Below, piece after piece: positions 1 through 8,045 of a stretch of DNA of 60,301 bases (its first letter is position 1; the number at the start of each line of letters is the position of its first letter). The notes below the pieces were generated by a model. It ran no database searches, was not told the origin of the DNA, and worked only from the letters and a program-made list of their open reading frames with translations. Where the stretch lies: positions 1 to 60,301 of the forward strand of contig JAZNVH010000014.1 in assembly GCA_045592745.1 (NCBI GenBank), written 5' to 3'. This stretch comes from Aphodoplasma sp045592745 (lineage in GTDB: Bacteria > Bacillota > Clostridia > UBA1381 > UMGS1253). The position numbers and the translations under genes are program-made.

Positions 1-1
1 T

Positions 2-268
2 GAAAAAATAATAGAAGATTTCCTTTCCAAGCAGGAAATTCTTATGGAAAAGAAAACAAAAAAGGGAATAAAAACAGTAGATATACGAAAAGATATTTTT
101 GAAATAATAATAAAGGACGAAAATATTCTTATGCGTTTATCGGCAGGTAATACAGCCAATTTAAAGCCTATGGCGGTTATGGAATTACTGCGTAACACCT
201 ACGGCTATGACAGCGGCTACACAACCTTTTCAAGATTTTATCTTGTAGCCGGAAATAAAAAGCTTTAA
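2..268 (+). CDS. DUF2344 / radical SAM-associated protein, C-terminal part
   Basis: The reading frame is already open at the window edge, so the 5' part lies outside; 88 codons are visible. The tail carries EKKTKKGIKTVDIR and LSAGNTANLKPMAVMELL, which match what I know of the C-terminus of TIGR03936/DUF2344 proteins. These are usually fused to or encoded beside a radical SAM protein of the rumen-bacterium type, often near ribonuclease G and ribosomal protein L21. Their exact function is not established. An in-frame ATG at 44 is internal and not a likely start because homology-like sequence continues upstream of it. A strong promoter for the tRNA genes starts 8 bases after the stop. Confidence 0.7.
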   Translation, partial: EKIIEDFLSKQEILMEKKTKKGIKTVDIRKDIFEIIIKDENILMRLSAGNTANLKPMAVMELLRNTYGYDSGYTTFSRFYLVAGNKKL

Positions 269-275
269 AAATATC

Positions 276-304
276 TTGACACGAAAGATAATTTGTGTTA
301 TAAT
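276..304 (+). promoter_or_regulatory. sigma-A promoter for tRNA-Thr/tRNA-Tyr
   Basis: TTGACA at 276-281 and TATAAT at 299-304 with a 17-base spacer: a perfect consensus promoter, 22 bases before the tRNA-Thr 5' end. Confidence 0.9.
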
Positions 305-325
305 ACCTTTTGTTGTCGTGTCAAT

Positions 326-401
326 GCTGGTGTAGCTCAATTGGCAGAGCAGCTGATTTGTAATCAGCAGGTTGCGGGTTCGAGTCCCATCACCAGCTCC
401 A
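326..401 (+). tRNA. tRNA-Thr (anticodon TGT), CCA encoded
   Basis: Cloverleaf is readable by eye. The acceptor stem GCTGGTG pairs with CACCAGC, the anticodon stem-loop is CTGAT-TTGTAAT-type with anticodon TGT, and the T-arm contains GGTTCGAGTCC. CCA is encoded at 399-401. Three bases separate it from the following tRNA-Tyr, so both are probably cut from one transcript. Confidence 0.93.
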
Positions 402-404
402 CAT

Positions 405-489
405 GGAAGGGTTCCCGAGTGGCCAAAGGGGGCAGACTGTAAATCTGTTGCTTTCAGCTTCGATGGTTCGAATCCATCTCCTTCCACCA
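405..489 (+). tRNA. tRNA-Tyr (anticodon GTA), CCA encoded
   Basis: Acceptor GGAAGGG pairs with TCCTTCC (one G-T pair), the anticodon loop CTGTAAA gives GTA, and a long variable arm marks it as a class II tRNA as expected for bacterial Tyr. The CCA is encoded at 487-489. Confidence 0.93.
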
Positions 490-493
490 AATT

Positions 494-526
494 GCCGTAG
501 CACCTGCTTGCTGCGGCTTTTGTTTT
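494..526 (+). terminator. terminator after tRNA-Thr/Tyr
   Basis: Stem GCCGTAGCA (494-502) with TGCTGCGGC (509-517) followed by TTTTGTTTT. It separates the tRNA unit from the LCP gene. Confidence 0.75.
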
Positions 527-582
527 ATTTACAGCAAGTTGACAAGTTACATATGAGTGATTATTTTTTAGGAGAAATTTTC

Positions 583-1920
583 ATGAAGGAAAAAGAGATA
601 ATAATAAACAGAATAGATTCGGATATGCAGCCGCAAACAGATTTATATATGAGAAAAGATATTGACCCCGATGGTGCGTCAGAGATAAGAAGGCGTATGA
701 ATCTTCAGCGCTCAAAAAGACGCCGCAGAGGTTCAAACGGCTCTAAGGGTCCGAAAAAGAATGGTCTTATTATGCTGATAATTATTGTTAGTATAATGCT
801 TATACTTGGAATTATTGTCTGGGGAATTTCAAACATCGGACTTTCGGGAACAGACCCGAACGTATTGGTAGATGATATTGTAGAAGATAAGGTGAGTGTG
901 CTTTTGGTCGGTGCTGATGGCGGCGGATATAATACAGACACGATAATGCTTGCCTTGATGGATTGTAAAAATCATACTGTAAATATAATGTCAATTCCGC
1001 GTGATACGAGAGTTCCGAATCCATATGGTGGCAGGGGATATGCTAAGATAAATTCTGTTTATGCTGCTAATGGTATGGCTGGACTTATTGAGCAAATCGG
1101 CGAGATTACAGGACTTCCCGTAAACTTTTATGTAAAGGTTGATTTTGAGGGATTTCGTGAGGCAATTGATATTTTAGGCGGGGTAAGATTTGATGTGCCG
1201 AAACGTCTTTATTATAAAGATCCTGAGCAGGATTTGCTTATTGATTTGCAACCGGGAGAACAGCTTTTAGATGGTGCAAAATCCGAACAGCTTGTCCGTT
1301 CAAGAAATCAGTATGCACAGGCAGATATAAAGAGAACCGAGATTCAGCGTGAGTTTTTAAAAGCACTTATAACTCAGCATGCTAACGCTTCAAATCTTTT
1401 AAAGGTTCGCGAGCTTTATAACACAATGTCAAAGTATGTTACAACAAATATCACACTTGGCGATGCTATAAAATATGCTCCGTCGCTTACAAAGGTAGAA
1501 GAGGAAAATATAAATATGTATATTTTGCCGGGTGAAACCAATGAAGGTACGATTTCGTACTGGCTTTATAATGCAACCGAGATGGAAAAGCTTGCAAATG
1601 ACGTGTTCTGGTATAACGTAAAAGTAAAACCGACACCGCGTCCTGCTAAGACGACACCAACACCATCGCCAACGCCAACGCCGAGCGCAAGCACTAAGCC
1701 GACTGCATCGCCTGATACAGATGATGATGCTGAAGCTACATCAAAGCCCACCTCATCTGCAAAGCCGACTGCGTCATCAAAGCCGACGAATAGTGCTAAA
1801 CCTACAAAAACGCCCGAGGCGACAAAAACACCGACGCCTACGAAAACGCCGGTCAAGACACCGACGCCGACTAAAACTCCTGAGGTTAATAATCCAGGTG
1901 AATATCCCGACGGTATATAA
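583..1920 (+). CDS. LytR-CpsA-Psr (LCP) family cell-wall glycopolymer transferase
   Basis: LCP enzymes attach teichoic-acid or capsule-type polymers from lipid carriers to peptidoglycan on the outer membrane face. The 445-residue product has a basic cytoplasmic N-terminus, one membrane segment at about residues 60-82, then an extracytoplasmic LCP domain. That domain contains LLVGADGG, the pyrophosphate-contact motif SIPRDTRV, and VRSRNQYAQADIKRTEIQRE with the conserved Arg/Asp residues. The last 95 residues are a Pro/Thr/Ser/Lys-rich repeat tail (PTPSPTPTPS-like), probably a wall-spanning spacer. The ATG at 583 is chosen because TTAGGAG lies just upstream; the longer open frame runs back through the tRNA-Tyr gene and is not plausible. 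It sits alone between two terminators. Confidence 0.9.
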   Translation: MKEKEIIINRIDSDMQPQTDLYMRKDIDPDGASEIRRRMNLQRSKRRRRGSNGSKGPKKNGLIMLIIIVSIMLILGIIVWGISNIGLSGTDPNVLVDDIVEDKVSVLLVGADGGGYNTDTIMLALMDCKNHTVNIMSIPRDTRVPNPYGGRGYAKINSVYAANGMAGLIEQIGEITGLPVNFYVKVDFEGFREAIDILGGVRFDVPKRLYYKDPEQDLLIDLQPGEQLLDGAKSEQLVRSRNQYAQADIKRTEIQREFLKALITQHANASNLLKVRELYNTMSKYVTTNITLGDAIKYAPSLTKVEEENINMYILPGETNEGTISYWLYNATEMEKLANDVFWYNVKVKPTPRPAKTTPTPSPTPTPSASTKPTASPDTDDDAEATSKPTSSAKPTASSKPTNSAKPTKTPEATKTPTPTKTPVKTPTPTKTPEVNNPGEYPDGI

Positions 1921-1930
1921 TAAAAAAGTT

Positions 1931-1967
1931 AAGCCGCATCAGACGCTGTGTCCGGTGCGGCTTTTTT
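1931..1967 (+). terminator. terminator of the LCP gene
   Basis: AAGCCGCA (1931-1938) pairs with TGCGGCTT (1955-1962), followed by a T run. Confidence 0.85.
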
Positions 1968-1975
1968 GCGTGCAT

Positions 1976-2097
1976 CATATAAAAGAAATTCGCCAAATGA
2001 CGAATTTCTTCTTTAAAATTCATGCGCATTATTTACATTAACATATCGGTATTGTTGTGATTTTTTTGCCTTGTGTGGTGTACGCATTTTTCTACAG
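1976..2097 (+). repeat. 122-bp direct repeat, copy 1
   Basis: Identical to 2212-2333 over 122 bases except for one substitution (A at 2018, G at 2254). It contains a 9-bp hairpin AGAAATTCG/CGAATTTCT and a TTTTTTT tract. No reading frame with coding character is seen in it. It lies directly after the LCP terminator. Confidence 0.9.
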
Positions 2098-2211
2098 AAG
2101 TTTTGAGCTGGACGAAAAATAGCGTAGATTGGACAAACCAAGCCCGCAGGGGCTACCCGAAGTCGTACGTTGGTACGACGAGAGGCGAGGTTTGTTCAAA
2201 ACACAAGATAG
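2098..2211. other. structured non-coding segment between direct repeats
   Basis: Four perfect pairings nest inside about 103 bases. GTTTTGA (2100-2106) pairs with TCAAAAC (2196-2202). ACAAACC (2133-2139) pairs with GGTTTGT (2189-2195). AGCCC (2141-2145) pairs with GGGCT (2150-2154). GTCGTAC (2162-2168) pairs with GTACGAC (2173-2179). The fold is a stem holding two inner hairpins, a three-way junction. It could be a small RNA, a repetitive extragenic element or a remnant mobile unit. I cannot assign it to a known RNA family. Confidence 0.55.
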
Positions 2212-2333
2212 CATATAAAAGAAATTCGCCAAATGACGAATTTCTTCTTTAAAGTTCATGCGCATTATTTACATTAACATATCGGTATTGTTGTGATTTT
2301 TTTGCCTTGTGTGGTGTACGCATTTTTCTACAG
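2212..2333 (+). repeat. 122-bp direct repeat, copy 2
   Basis: Second copy of the 1976-2097 repeat. It ends one base before the deoC stop codon (2335-2337), so its hairpin serves as the 3' end of the minus-strand ribose operon. Confidence 0.9.
2216..2246 (-). terminator. probable terminator of rbs-deoC operon
   Basis: Stem GAAATTCG (2221-2228) / CGAATTTC (2237-2244); on the minus strand it is followed by TTTTAT. The same hairpin in copy 1 would provide a second stop. Confidence 0.6.
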
Positions 2334-2334
2334 C

Positions 2335-2973
2335 TCATTTGCAAATTTCTGTGCCCAGACTTGTGCCTATTCTGCTTGCGCCTGCGTTTGTCATGGCAAG
2401 TGCGTCCTGCTTTGTTCTTATTCCGCCTGATGCTTTTACGCCGATATTTTCACCTACGGTTTTTCGCATAAGCGCTATATCATGTGCTGTAGCACCGCCG
2501 CTCCCAAAGCCTGTTGAGGTTTTTACATATCCGGCGCCTGCCTGCACGGCTAATTCGCAGGCTTTTACTTTCTGGCTATCATCTAGCATACACGTTTCGA
2601 TTATAACCTTTACGAGTTTTTTATCTGCAGCATCTACGACGGCTTTTATGTCATTTAGTACATAGTTATAGTCGCCGCTTTTTAGTGCGCCTATGTGTAT
2701 GACCATATCAATTTCATCTGCACCGTCAGCTATCGCCTGTTTTGTTTCAAAAGCCTTTGCGGCTTGGCTCATAGCACCAAGCGGAAAACCTACAACACTG
2801 CATGTTAAAATGCCCGAACCGGAAAGCTTTTCGTGCACTAAAGACGTAAAAGAAGAATTTGTGCATACGGATGCAAAACCATGCTTTTTTGCTTCTTCGC
2901 AAAGAGAAATGATTTCTTCTTTTGTAGCGTCAGCCCGAAGCAATGTGTGGTCAATAATACTATTAAGATTCAT
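2335..2973 (-). CDS. deoC: deoxyribose-phosphate aldolase
   Basis: Class I aldolase that cleaves 2-deoxyribose-5-phosphate to glyceraldehyde-3-phosphate and acetaldehyde. The product is 212 residues, normal for the family. Visible motifs: N-terminal IDHTLLRADAT, the DEIDMVIHIGALKSGD strand, the Schiff-base lysine in VKTSTGFG, and the second active-site lysine in GVKASGGIR. Start ATG has CAGGTGAG upstream. It is the last gene of the ribose operon, 18 bases after rbsB, so nucleoside-derived pentose use is probably co-induced with ribose uptake. Confidence 0.95.
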   Translation of the reverse strand: MNLNSIIDHTLLRADATKEEIISLCEEAKKHGFASVCTNSSFTSLVHEKLSGSGILTCSVVGFPLGAMSQAAKAFETKQAIADGADEIDMVIHIGALKSGDYNYVLNDIKAVVDAADKKLVKVIIETCMLDDSQKVKACELAVQAGAGYVKTSTGFGSGGATAHDIALMRKTVGENIGVKASGGIRTKQDALAMTNAGASRIGTSLGTEICK

Positions 2974-2991
2974 TTTTTCTCACCTGTTTTT

Positions 2992-3963
2992 TTATTCTTT
3001 TGTCTTTACACTGTTAATGTTTTCAGCTGTCAAAAGCGTGGAATCAAGAATTACTTCTTCTTCGACAATTTCACCGTTTAGATATTTTACTGCGGTTATG
3101 AGTGCGTTTTTGCCAAGGAAAAACGGAGGCTCTGCAATTGTTGCATTAAGAGAGCCGCTTCTTACTGCCGCAAGGGCATCGTCAATAGCATCACATCCAA
3201 TAAGGATAATGTCTTTTTCTCTTTTTGCGGCTTTTATAGCCTCGAGTGCACCAAGTGCCATTTCGTCATTTGATGCGTATACTGCGTCGATATTTTTGTT
3301 TGCCTGCAAGATATTTTCCATAACACTCATTGCTTTTGCACGATCAAAATCAGCAGACTGTGTTGCAATTTTTTTAAGATTGGGGTATTTTGAAATTGCC
3401 TCATTAAAGCCTTTTGAACGGTCTTGTGCAACATTTGTTCCCATTATGCCCTGAATTTCAACGATATTTGCATCTTTTCCGTTCATCATTTTTGCAATAT
3501 ATTCTCCGGCAATTTTTCCCGATTCAATTGCGTTAAAGCCTAAGTGTGCCACAACTTTTCCGCCGTTTGCTTTTCTGTCCATAGTTACGACAGGAATATT
3601 TGCGTCATTGCACGCCTCGATTGCCGAAACAATTGAGTCAGAATCCGATGGGTCAATTATTATAAGGTCGGGTTTTTGCGCAATCAAATTTTCGACGTCT
3701 GTAATCTGTTTTGAGGGGTCATTTTGTGCATCAACAACGGAAAGCTTTATATTGTTTTCGCTTGCGCCTTTCTCGACACCGTTTTTTGCATCAACAAAGT
3801 AAGGATTGTTTAGGGTATTCATCGAAAGACCGATTTTAAACTGTTTTTCACCTGTTGTAAGTCCGCCGTTTTCGCCGCAACCTGCAAAAGATACTGCCAT
3901 TATAGCGCACATTATAGCGCCAAGTAAAGATTTAATCAGTTTTTTTGTTTTTTTCATTTTCAT
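2992..3963 (-). CDS. rbsB: ribose-type ABC transporter substrate-binding lipoprotein
   Basis: Extracytoplasmic sugar receptor of the periplasmic-binding-protein type 1 family, 323 residues. The N-terminus is a lipoprotein signal with lipobox FAGC at about residue 28. The mature part shows GLSMNTLNNPYF, QKPDLIIIDPSDSD, VVTMDRKANGG, AHLGFNA, and the C-terminal GCDAIDDALAAVRSG typical of RbsB. It follows rbsC by 17 bases. Ribose is the most likely ligand because rbsD and rbsK are in the same operon; allose or xylose-type ligands are not excluded by the sequence. Confidence 0.9.
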   Translation of the reverse strand: MKMKKTKKLIKSLLGAIMCAIMAVSFAGCGENGGLTTGEKQFKIGLSMNTLNNPYFVDAKNGVEKGASENNIKLSVVDAQNDPSKQITDVENLIAQKPDLIIIDPSDSDSIVSAIEACNDANIPVVTMDRKANGGKVVAHLGFNAIESGKIAGEYIAKMMNGKDANIVEIQGIMGTNVAQDRSKGFNEAISKYPNLKKIATQSADFDRAKAMSVMENILQANKNIDAVYASNDEMALGALEAIKAAKREKDIILIGCDAIDDALAAVRSGSLNATIAEPPFFLGKNALITAVKYLNGEIVEEEVILDSTLLTAENINSVKTKE

Positions 3964-3980
3964 TCTCCTTTTTTTAAGGC

Positions 3981-4976
3981 TTAGCCTTCAATTTTTGATG
4001 ATATATTCTTAAATTTTCTGTCTATAAGCACTGCAACTAAAATTACGCCGCCTTTTACGATATCAGATACAAATGGATTTACGTTCATCAGCACCAAAAT
4101 ATTATCAAGAACGCCCAAAATTACTGCTCCGACTACTGTAGGCAGCACAAAACCCTGACCGCCCGAAAGACTCGTTCCGCCCAAAATTACGGCAGCTATG
4201 GCGTCAAGTTCAAAACCGCTGCCGGCAGTTGGCTGGGCAGCGCCAAGCCTTGCAGTTAAAATAATTCCGCCAAGACCTGCCAAAAATCCGTTTAGTGCAT
4301 ATACATACGTTTCAATTTTGTTTGTGTCAATACCTGACAGACGCGAGGCTTCTTTGTTTCCGCCGATAGCATATACCCGTCTTCCAAAGGTTGTGTACTG
4401 AAGGACAAAAAAAGCAAGTGCATATACAATGACTAAAATCCATATAGGGAAAGGTATTCCAAATAAAAATCCTTTTCCTATAAACATATAGGACGAGTCT
4501 GTTACACGAATAGGAGCGCCGTTTGTATATACAAGCAAAAGTCCTGATAATAAAGTAAGTGTTGCAAGTGTTACTATAAATGGCGGCAAAGAACCTTTTG
4601 TTATAAATAAGCCGTTAAAAAAGCCACACGCTGTTCCAACAATCAGCGCCGTCAGTATTGCGCACGCAATGCCTAAAAATGAACTTCCTGTCCACGATGT
4701 AACAGCGCTTAGCGCTCCTGCACAAAGCGCACCTGAAAGACCGAGGATAGAGCCGACAGAAAGGTCAATTCCACCCGTTAAAATGACAAATGTCATGCCG
4801 CAGGCTAAAATTGAAATTATAGAAACCTGCCTTATTACGTTAAAAATGTTTGTGAGCGATAAAAAATCACGCGAAATTACAGAAGCAAAAATTAAAATTA
4901 TTGCAAGTATTGCAAAGCTTCTGTATTCGTTCATAATTTTATTGAAAATACGTTTTTTGCTGTTTTGCTTGTTCAT
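3981..4976 (-). CDS. rbsC: ribose ABC transporter permease
   Basis: Inner-membrane permease of the branched sugar/amino-acid type (BPD_transp_2), 331 residues with about eight to ten hydrophobic segments. Characteristic stretches are GGIDLSVGSILGLSGA, the cytoplasmic-loop motif GGNKEASRLSGI that contacts the ATPase, and AIAAVILGGTSLSGG near the C-terminus. Its ATG overlaps the rbsA stop by one base (TAATG), indicating translational coupling. Confidence 0.93.
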   Translation of the reverse strand: MNKQNSKKRIFNKIMNEYRSFAILAIILIFASVISRDFLSLTNIFNVIRQVSIISILACGMTFVILTGGIDLSVGSILGLSGALCAGALSAVTSWTGSSFLGIACAILTALIVGTACGFFNGLFITKGSLPPFIVTLATLTLLSGLLLVYTNGAPIRVTDSSYMFIGKGFLFGIPFPIWILVIVYALAFFVLQYTTFGRRVYAIGGNKEASRLSGIDTNKIETYVYALNGFLAGLGGIILTARLGAAQPTAGSGFELDAIAAVILGGTSLSGGQGFVLPTVVGAVILGVLDNILVLMNVNPFVSDIVKGGVILVAVLIDRKFKNISSKIEG

Positions 4977-6463
4977 TACACTACACCTCCTGCAGCATGA
5001 GCCAGTATGACCTCCTGCGTTGCTTCTGATTTTAGAACTTCTTTTACAATTTTTCCCTCTTTCATAACGAGTATACGGTCACACATGCCGATTGCCTCAG
5101 GAAGATCGGAGGAAATTAGTATTATGCTTTTCCCTTTTTTTGTAAGAAGGTCAATTATCTGATAAATTTCAGCCTTTGCGCCGACATCAACGCCGCGCGT
5201 GGGCTCGTCAAGAATCAAAATGTCGGGGCTTGCCTGCAAAACCTTCGCAAACACAACCTTTTGCTGATTTCCTCCGCTTAAGTTGCCGACTATATGCTCG
5301 GGCGAAGGCACTTTTACAGCCAGAGCCTTAATCACATTTGCCACCTTTGTATTTTCGCGTGGCGCAATTATAAATCCATTTGTCGAAATTCCATTTAAAG
5401 ATGAAAGCGAAATATTTTCCTTGACGCTGCGCATAAGCACAAGTCCGTCATTTTTTCTGTCATCGGGAACAAGGCCGATGCCGTCTTTTATGCTAGAGTA
5501 CGGGTTTTTACATTTAATTTCTCTGCCGCTCTTTATGACGCTTCCACCCGTCTTTTCTATTGCACCATAAATTATTTTTGAAAGTTCTATATTGCCTGCG
5601 CCCAAAAGTCCGCATATACCTAAGATTTCGCCCTTATGAAGCTGAAATGACACATCGTTTACTGCTTTGCCGACAAGGTTTCTTACATCAAGAACGACCT
5701 CGCCCTTTTTATAATCTCTGTCGGGGTAGAGTTTTTCTATACTCTGGCCCACCATTAATGATACAAGCTCATCATAGTTTGTATTTTGTGTTTTGAGAGT
5801 TTTTATATATTTTCCGTCACGAAAAACTGTTATTGTATCGCTTATAGTAAAAATTTCGTCCATTCGGTGAGAAATGTATATAATTGAAATGCCTTGTTTT
5901 TTTAGTGAGGCTATTATATCAAAAAGCACCCGTATTTCTTCGTCGGTAAGTGCCGCTGTCGGCTCGTCCATAATAATGACGCGCGCGTTTATGGAAAGAC
6001 ATTTTGCGATTTCAACCATCTGCATATGTGCAACAGACAGGCTTGAAACGGTTTTGCGCGGATCTATATCAAGACCAAGTTTTTCTAATATTTCATTTGC
6101 GTCTTTGTATATCTGTTTCCATGCCACCGCTCCGTTTTTTGTTTTTAGTCTTCCGAGAAAAATATTTTCCGCCACTGACAGATGGGGCACAAGGTTGAAT
6201 TCCTGATATATCATTGAAATTCCGACGTTTTGCGCTTCGCTTGTCGATTCAAATATATAAGGCTTTCCTTCGACTAAAATTTCGCCCGAAGTGTATTTTT
6301 GTGCGCCCGATATGATTTTCATAAGTGTGGATTTGCCTGCGCCGTTTTCGCCGCACAGAGCATGCACTTCGCCGGGTGCTATCTGAAGGTGCACATTGTC
6401 AAGGGCGCGTACACCCGGAAAGGTTTTTGTTATATTTTTAAGCTCTAAAATATAATCGGTCAT
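4976..6463 (-). CDS. rbsA: ribose ABC transporter ATP-binding protein
   Basis: Fused double ATPase of 495 residues that powers sugar import through RbsC. The first domain has Walker A GENGAGKST, signature LSVAHMQMVEIAKC (a non-canonical LSV in place of LSG, usual for the first RbsA half) and Walker B VIIMDEPTAAL. The second domain has a degenerate P-loop GLLGAGNIELS, signature LSGGNQQKV and Walker B LILDEPTRGVD. This asymmetry between the halves is typical of RbsA/MglA proteins. ATG preceded by GAGGGTAAC. Confidence 0.95.
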   Translation of the reverse strand: MTDYILELKNITKTFPGVRALDNVHLQIAPGEVHALCGENGAGKSTLMKIISGAQKYTSGEILVEGKPYIFESTSEAQNVGISMIYQEFNLVPHLSVAENIFLGRLKTKNGAVAWKQIYKDANEILEKLGLDIDPRKTVSSLSVAHMQMVEIAKCLSINARVIIMDEPTAALTDEEIRVLFDIIASLKKQGISIIYISHRMDEIFTISDTITVFRDGKYIKTLKTQNTNYDELVSLMVGQSIEKLYPDRDYKKGEVVLDVRNLVGKAVNDVSFQLHKGEILGICGLLGAGNIELSKIIYGAIEKTGGSVIKSGREIKCKNPYSSIKDGIGLVPDDRKNDGLVLMRSVKENISLSSLNGISTNGFIIAPRENTKVANVIKALAVKVPSPEHIVGNLSGGNQQKVVFAKVLQASPDILILDEPTRGVDVGAKAEIYQIIDLLTKKGKSIILISSDLPEAIGMCDRILVMKEGKIVKEVLKSEATQEVILAHAAGGVV

Positions 6464-6504
6464 TTTGTTACCCTCTTATCATAAAATAATGCATTTTTTC
6501 TTTG

Positions 6505-6900
6505 TTAGTATGCACAGCCACAAACAAGTATTACGCTTGGATATGGCGTAAATTCACCAGTTCTGATAATGGATTTGGCTTTTTCTGTCTGCTGTTTAAG
6601 ATTTGTATGCTCTACATATTCTATTGGTATATCATCGAGCAAGCGAACTATATCTTCGTGCATTTTTGGACTTACACTTTTAAGCTCGTTTGCCAATATT
6701 GCTTTCTCGACCACTATGTGTTTTAAGATTTCAGAAAGTACATCAAGATATTTTGGCTCGCCCTCTTTCCATGCAAGGTCTATTCTCTGTACGCCTTTTG
6801 GAACGGGAAGTCCTGCGTCGGATACAACAAGTGTGTCCATGTGGGCAAGGCTTGCAAGAGTATGTGCTATCTGGGGATTTAGTATTCCGCCTTTTAACAA
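6505..6900 (-). CDS. rbsD: D-ribose pyranase
   Basis: Interconverts pyranose and furanose forms of ribose so RbsK can phosphorylate it. I place the start at the TTG at 6900. GGAG (6909-6912) then lies 8 bases upstream and the product is 131 residues, the usual RbsD length. A GTG at 6909 is in frame but overlaps that ribosome binding site. Motifs: GGILNPQIAHTLASLAHMD containing the catalytic-site His, VVSDAGLPVP, and the C-terminal TGEFTPYPSVILVCG with the Tyr that binds sugar. Lies between rbsK (7 bases from the alternative start) and rbsA. Confidence 0.88.
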   Translation of the reverse strand: MLKGGILNPQIAHTLASLAHMDTLVVSDAGLPVPKGVQRIDLAWKEGEPKYLDVLSEILKHIVVEKAILANELKSVSPKMHEDIVRLLDDIPIEYVEHTNLKQQTEKAKSIIRTGEFTPYPSVILVCGCAY

Positions 6901-6916
6901 GTTAATCACTCCGTTT

Positions 6917-7843
6917 TTAAATATTGTGTTTTTTAATAAATTTGTCTATTTCTTCGCGCGATGGCATAGCATTGGCAGTGCCAAGACGTGTTACGGCAAG
7001 ATTTGATACCACATTTGCAAAACGCGATGCCTTCCATATATCCATGCCCTCGCAAAGAGCTGCCAAAAGTCCGCCGTTAAAAGCATCTCCCGCACCTGTT
7101 GTATCAAGCACATCTACATCGTAGTTATTAATAATTTCATATTTTTCACCGTCTGTAATAAGAGCACCTTTTTTGCCGAGCGTGATTATGACGTTTTTTA
7201 CACCTTTTTTAAAAAATACGTCCGCCGCGCGTATGGCGCCATCTTCATTATTGATTTTTATGCCGGTGAGAATTTCTGCCTCAACCTCGTTTGGTGTGAT
7301 AATATCTATTTTTTTGTAAAGCTCATCATCAATTTGTTGCACGGGAGCGGGATTTAGTATTACAAAAACGTCGTTTTTTTTCGCCTCGCAGATTATGGTC
7401 TTGACGGCATCGATGTTTGTTTCAAGTTGTGCTAAAAGAAAGCTGCAATCTTTCATATGCGGCATTATTTTTTCTATGTCAGTTTCATCGAACGTATCAC
7501 ACGCACCGGACGTAACAACTATCTGGTTTTGAGATGTTTTTTCATCAACCATTATGATTGCCGTTCCGGTAGATGCTTTATCCGTTTCAAAAACGCACTG
7601 GGTGTTCATATTCTCGCTTTTTAATTTGTCATAAGCAATGCGCGAAAGAGAATCTTTGCCGAGCTTTGTTGCCATTAAAACATCTGCGCCTGCACGTTTT
7701 GCAGCAACAGCTTGGTTAAAACCTTTACCGCCCGGCCCCTGAGCAAACATACTGCCTTTTACGGTTTCGCCCGGCGCGGGCAGATGTGGCGCCCTCGCCA
7801 TCAAATCGACAACAAAGCTTCCAAAAACAATTGCTTTTTTCAT
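6917..7843 (-). CDS. rbsK: ribokinase
   Basis: PfkB-family sugar kinase, 308 residues, first gene of the ribose operon. The N-terminal FGSFVVDLMARAPHLPAPGET and QGPGGKGFNQAVAAKRAGA form the ribose-binding site. ITPNEVEAEILTG and ITLGKKGAL are nucleotide-binding strands, and DTTGAGDAFNGG holds the catalytic Asp. ATG at 7843 with AGGGGAAATG upstream. No dedicated LacI-type repressor (rbsR) is found in the operon or next to it, so the regulator must be encoded elsewhere. Confidence 0.94.
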   Translation of the reverse strand: MKKAIVFGSFVVDLMARAPHLPAPGETVKGSMFAQGPGGKGFNQAVAAKRAGADVLMATKLGKDSLSRIAYDKLKSENMNTQCVFETDKASTGTAIIMVDEKTSQNQIVVTSGACDTFDETDIEKIMPHMKDCSFLLAQLETNIDAVKTIICEAKKNDVFVILNPAPVQQIDDELYKKIDIITPNEVEAEILTGIKINNEDGAIRAADVFFKKGVKNVIITLGKKGALITDGEKYEIINNYDVDVLDTTGAGDAFNGGLLAALCEGMDIWKASRFANVVSNLAVTRLGTANAMPSREEIDKFIKKHNI

Positions 7844-7984
7844 AACAACATTTCCCCTTTATTTGCATTTTCAGTTAAAAAACATATCAACGTGTATAAT
7901 ATGTGTTTTTTTACATTGAAATATACGATTTATATGTATTGTGCACTTTATGGTTTTTTGATATACTTTAATTTGAAAAAAATA

Positions 7985-8021
7985 AAAAAGGTATAGAATT
8001 TTTTGGATTCTATACCTTTTT
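7985..8021 (-). terminator. terminator of glmM
   Basis: GGTATAGAAT (7990-7999) pairs with ATTCTATACC (8007-8016), with A and T runs on the two sides. It closes glmM and separates it from the ribose operon. The rest of the 7844-7984 gap is AT-rich and must contain the rbs promoter; no perfect -35/-10 pair stands out. Confidence 0.85.
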
Positions 8022-8045
8022 ATGTCTGGCTTAATTATAAATTTT

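Noticed and set aside
403..582. Extension of the LCP reading frame upstream to position 403
   Set aside because: It would translate the tRNA-Tyr gene and its terminator. The ATG at 583 has its own ribosome binding site.
1566..1856. Val/Gly/Phe-rich minus-strand open frame opposite the LCP tail
   Set aside because: It is the complement of the Pro/Thr repeat codons of the LCP C-terminus; repeats keep the opposite frame open.
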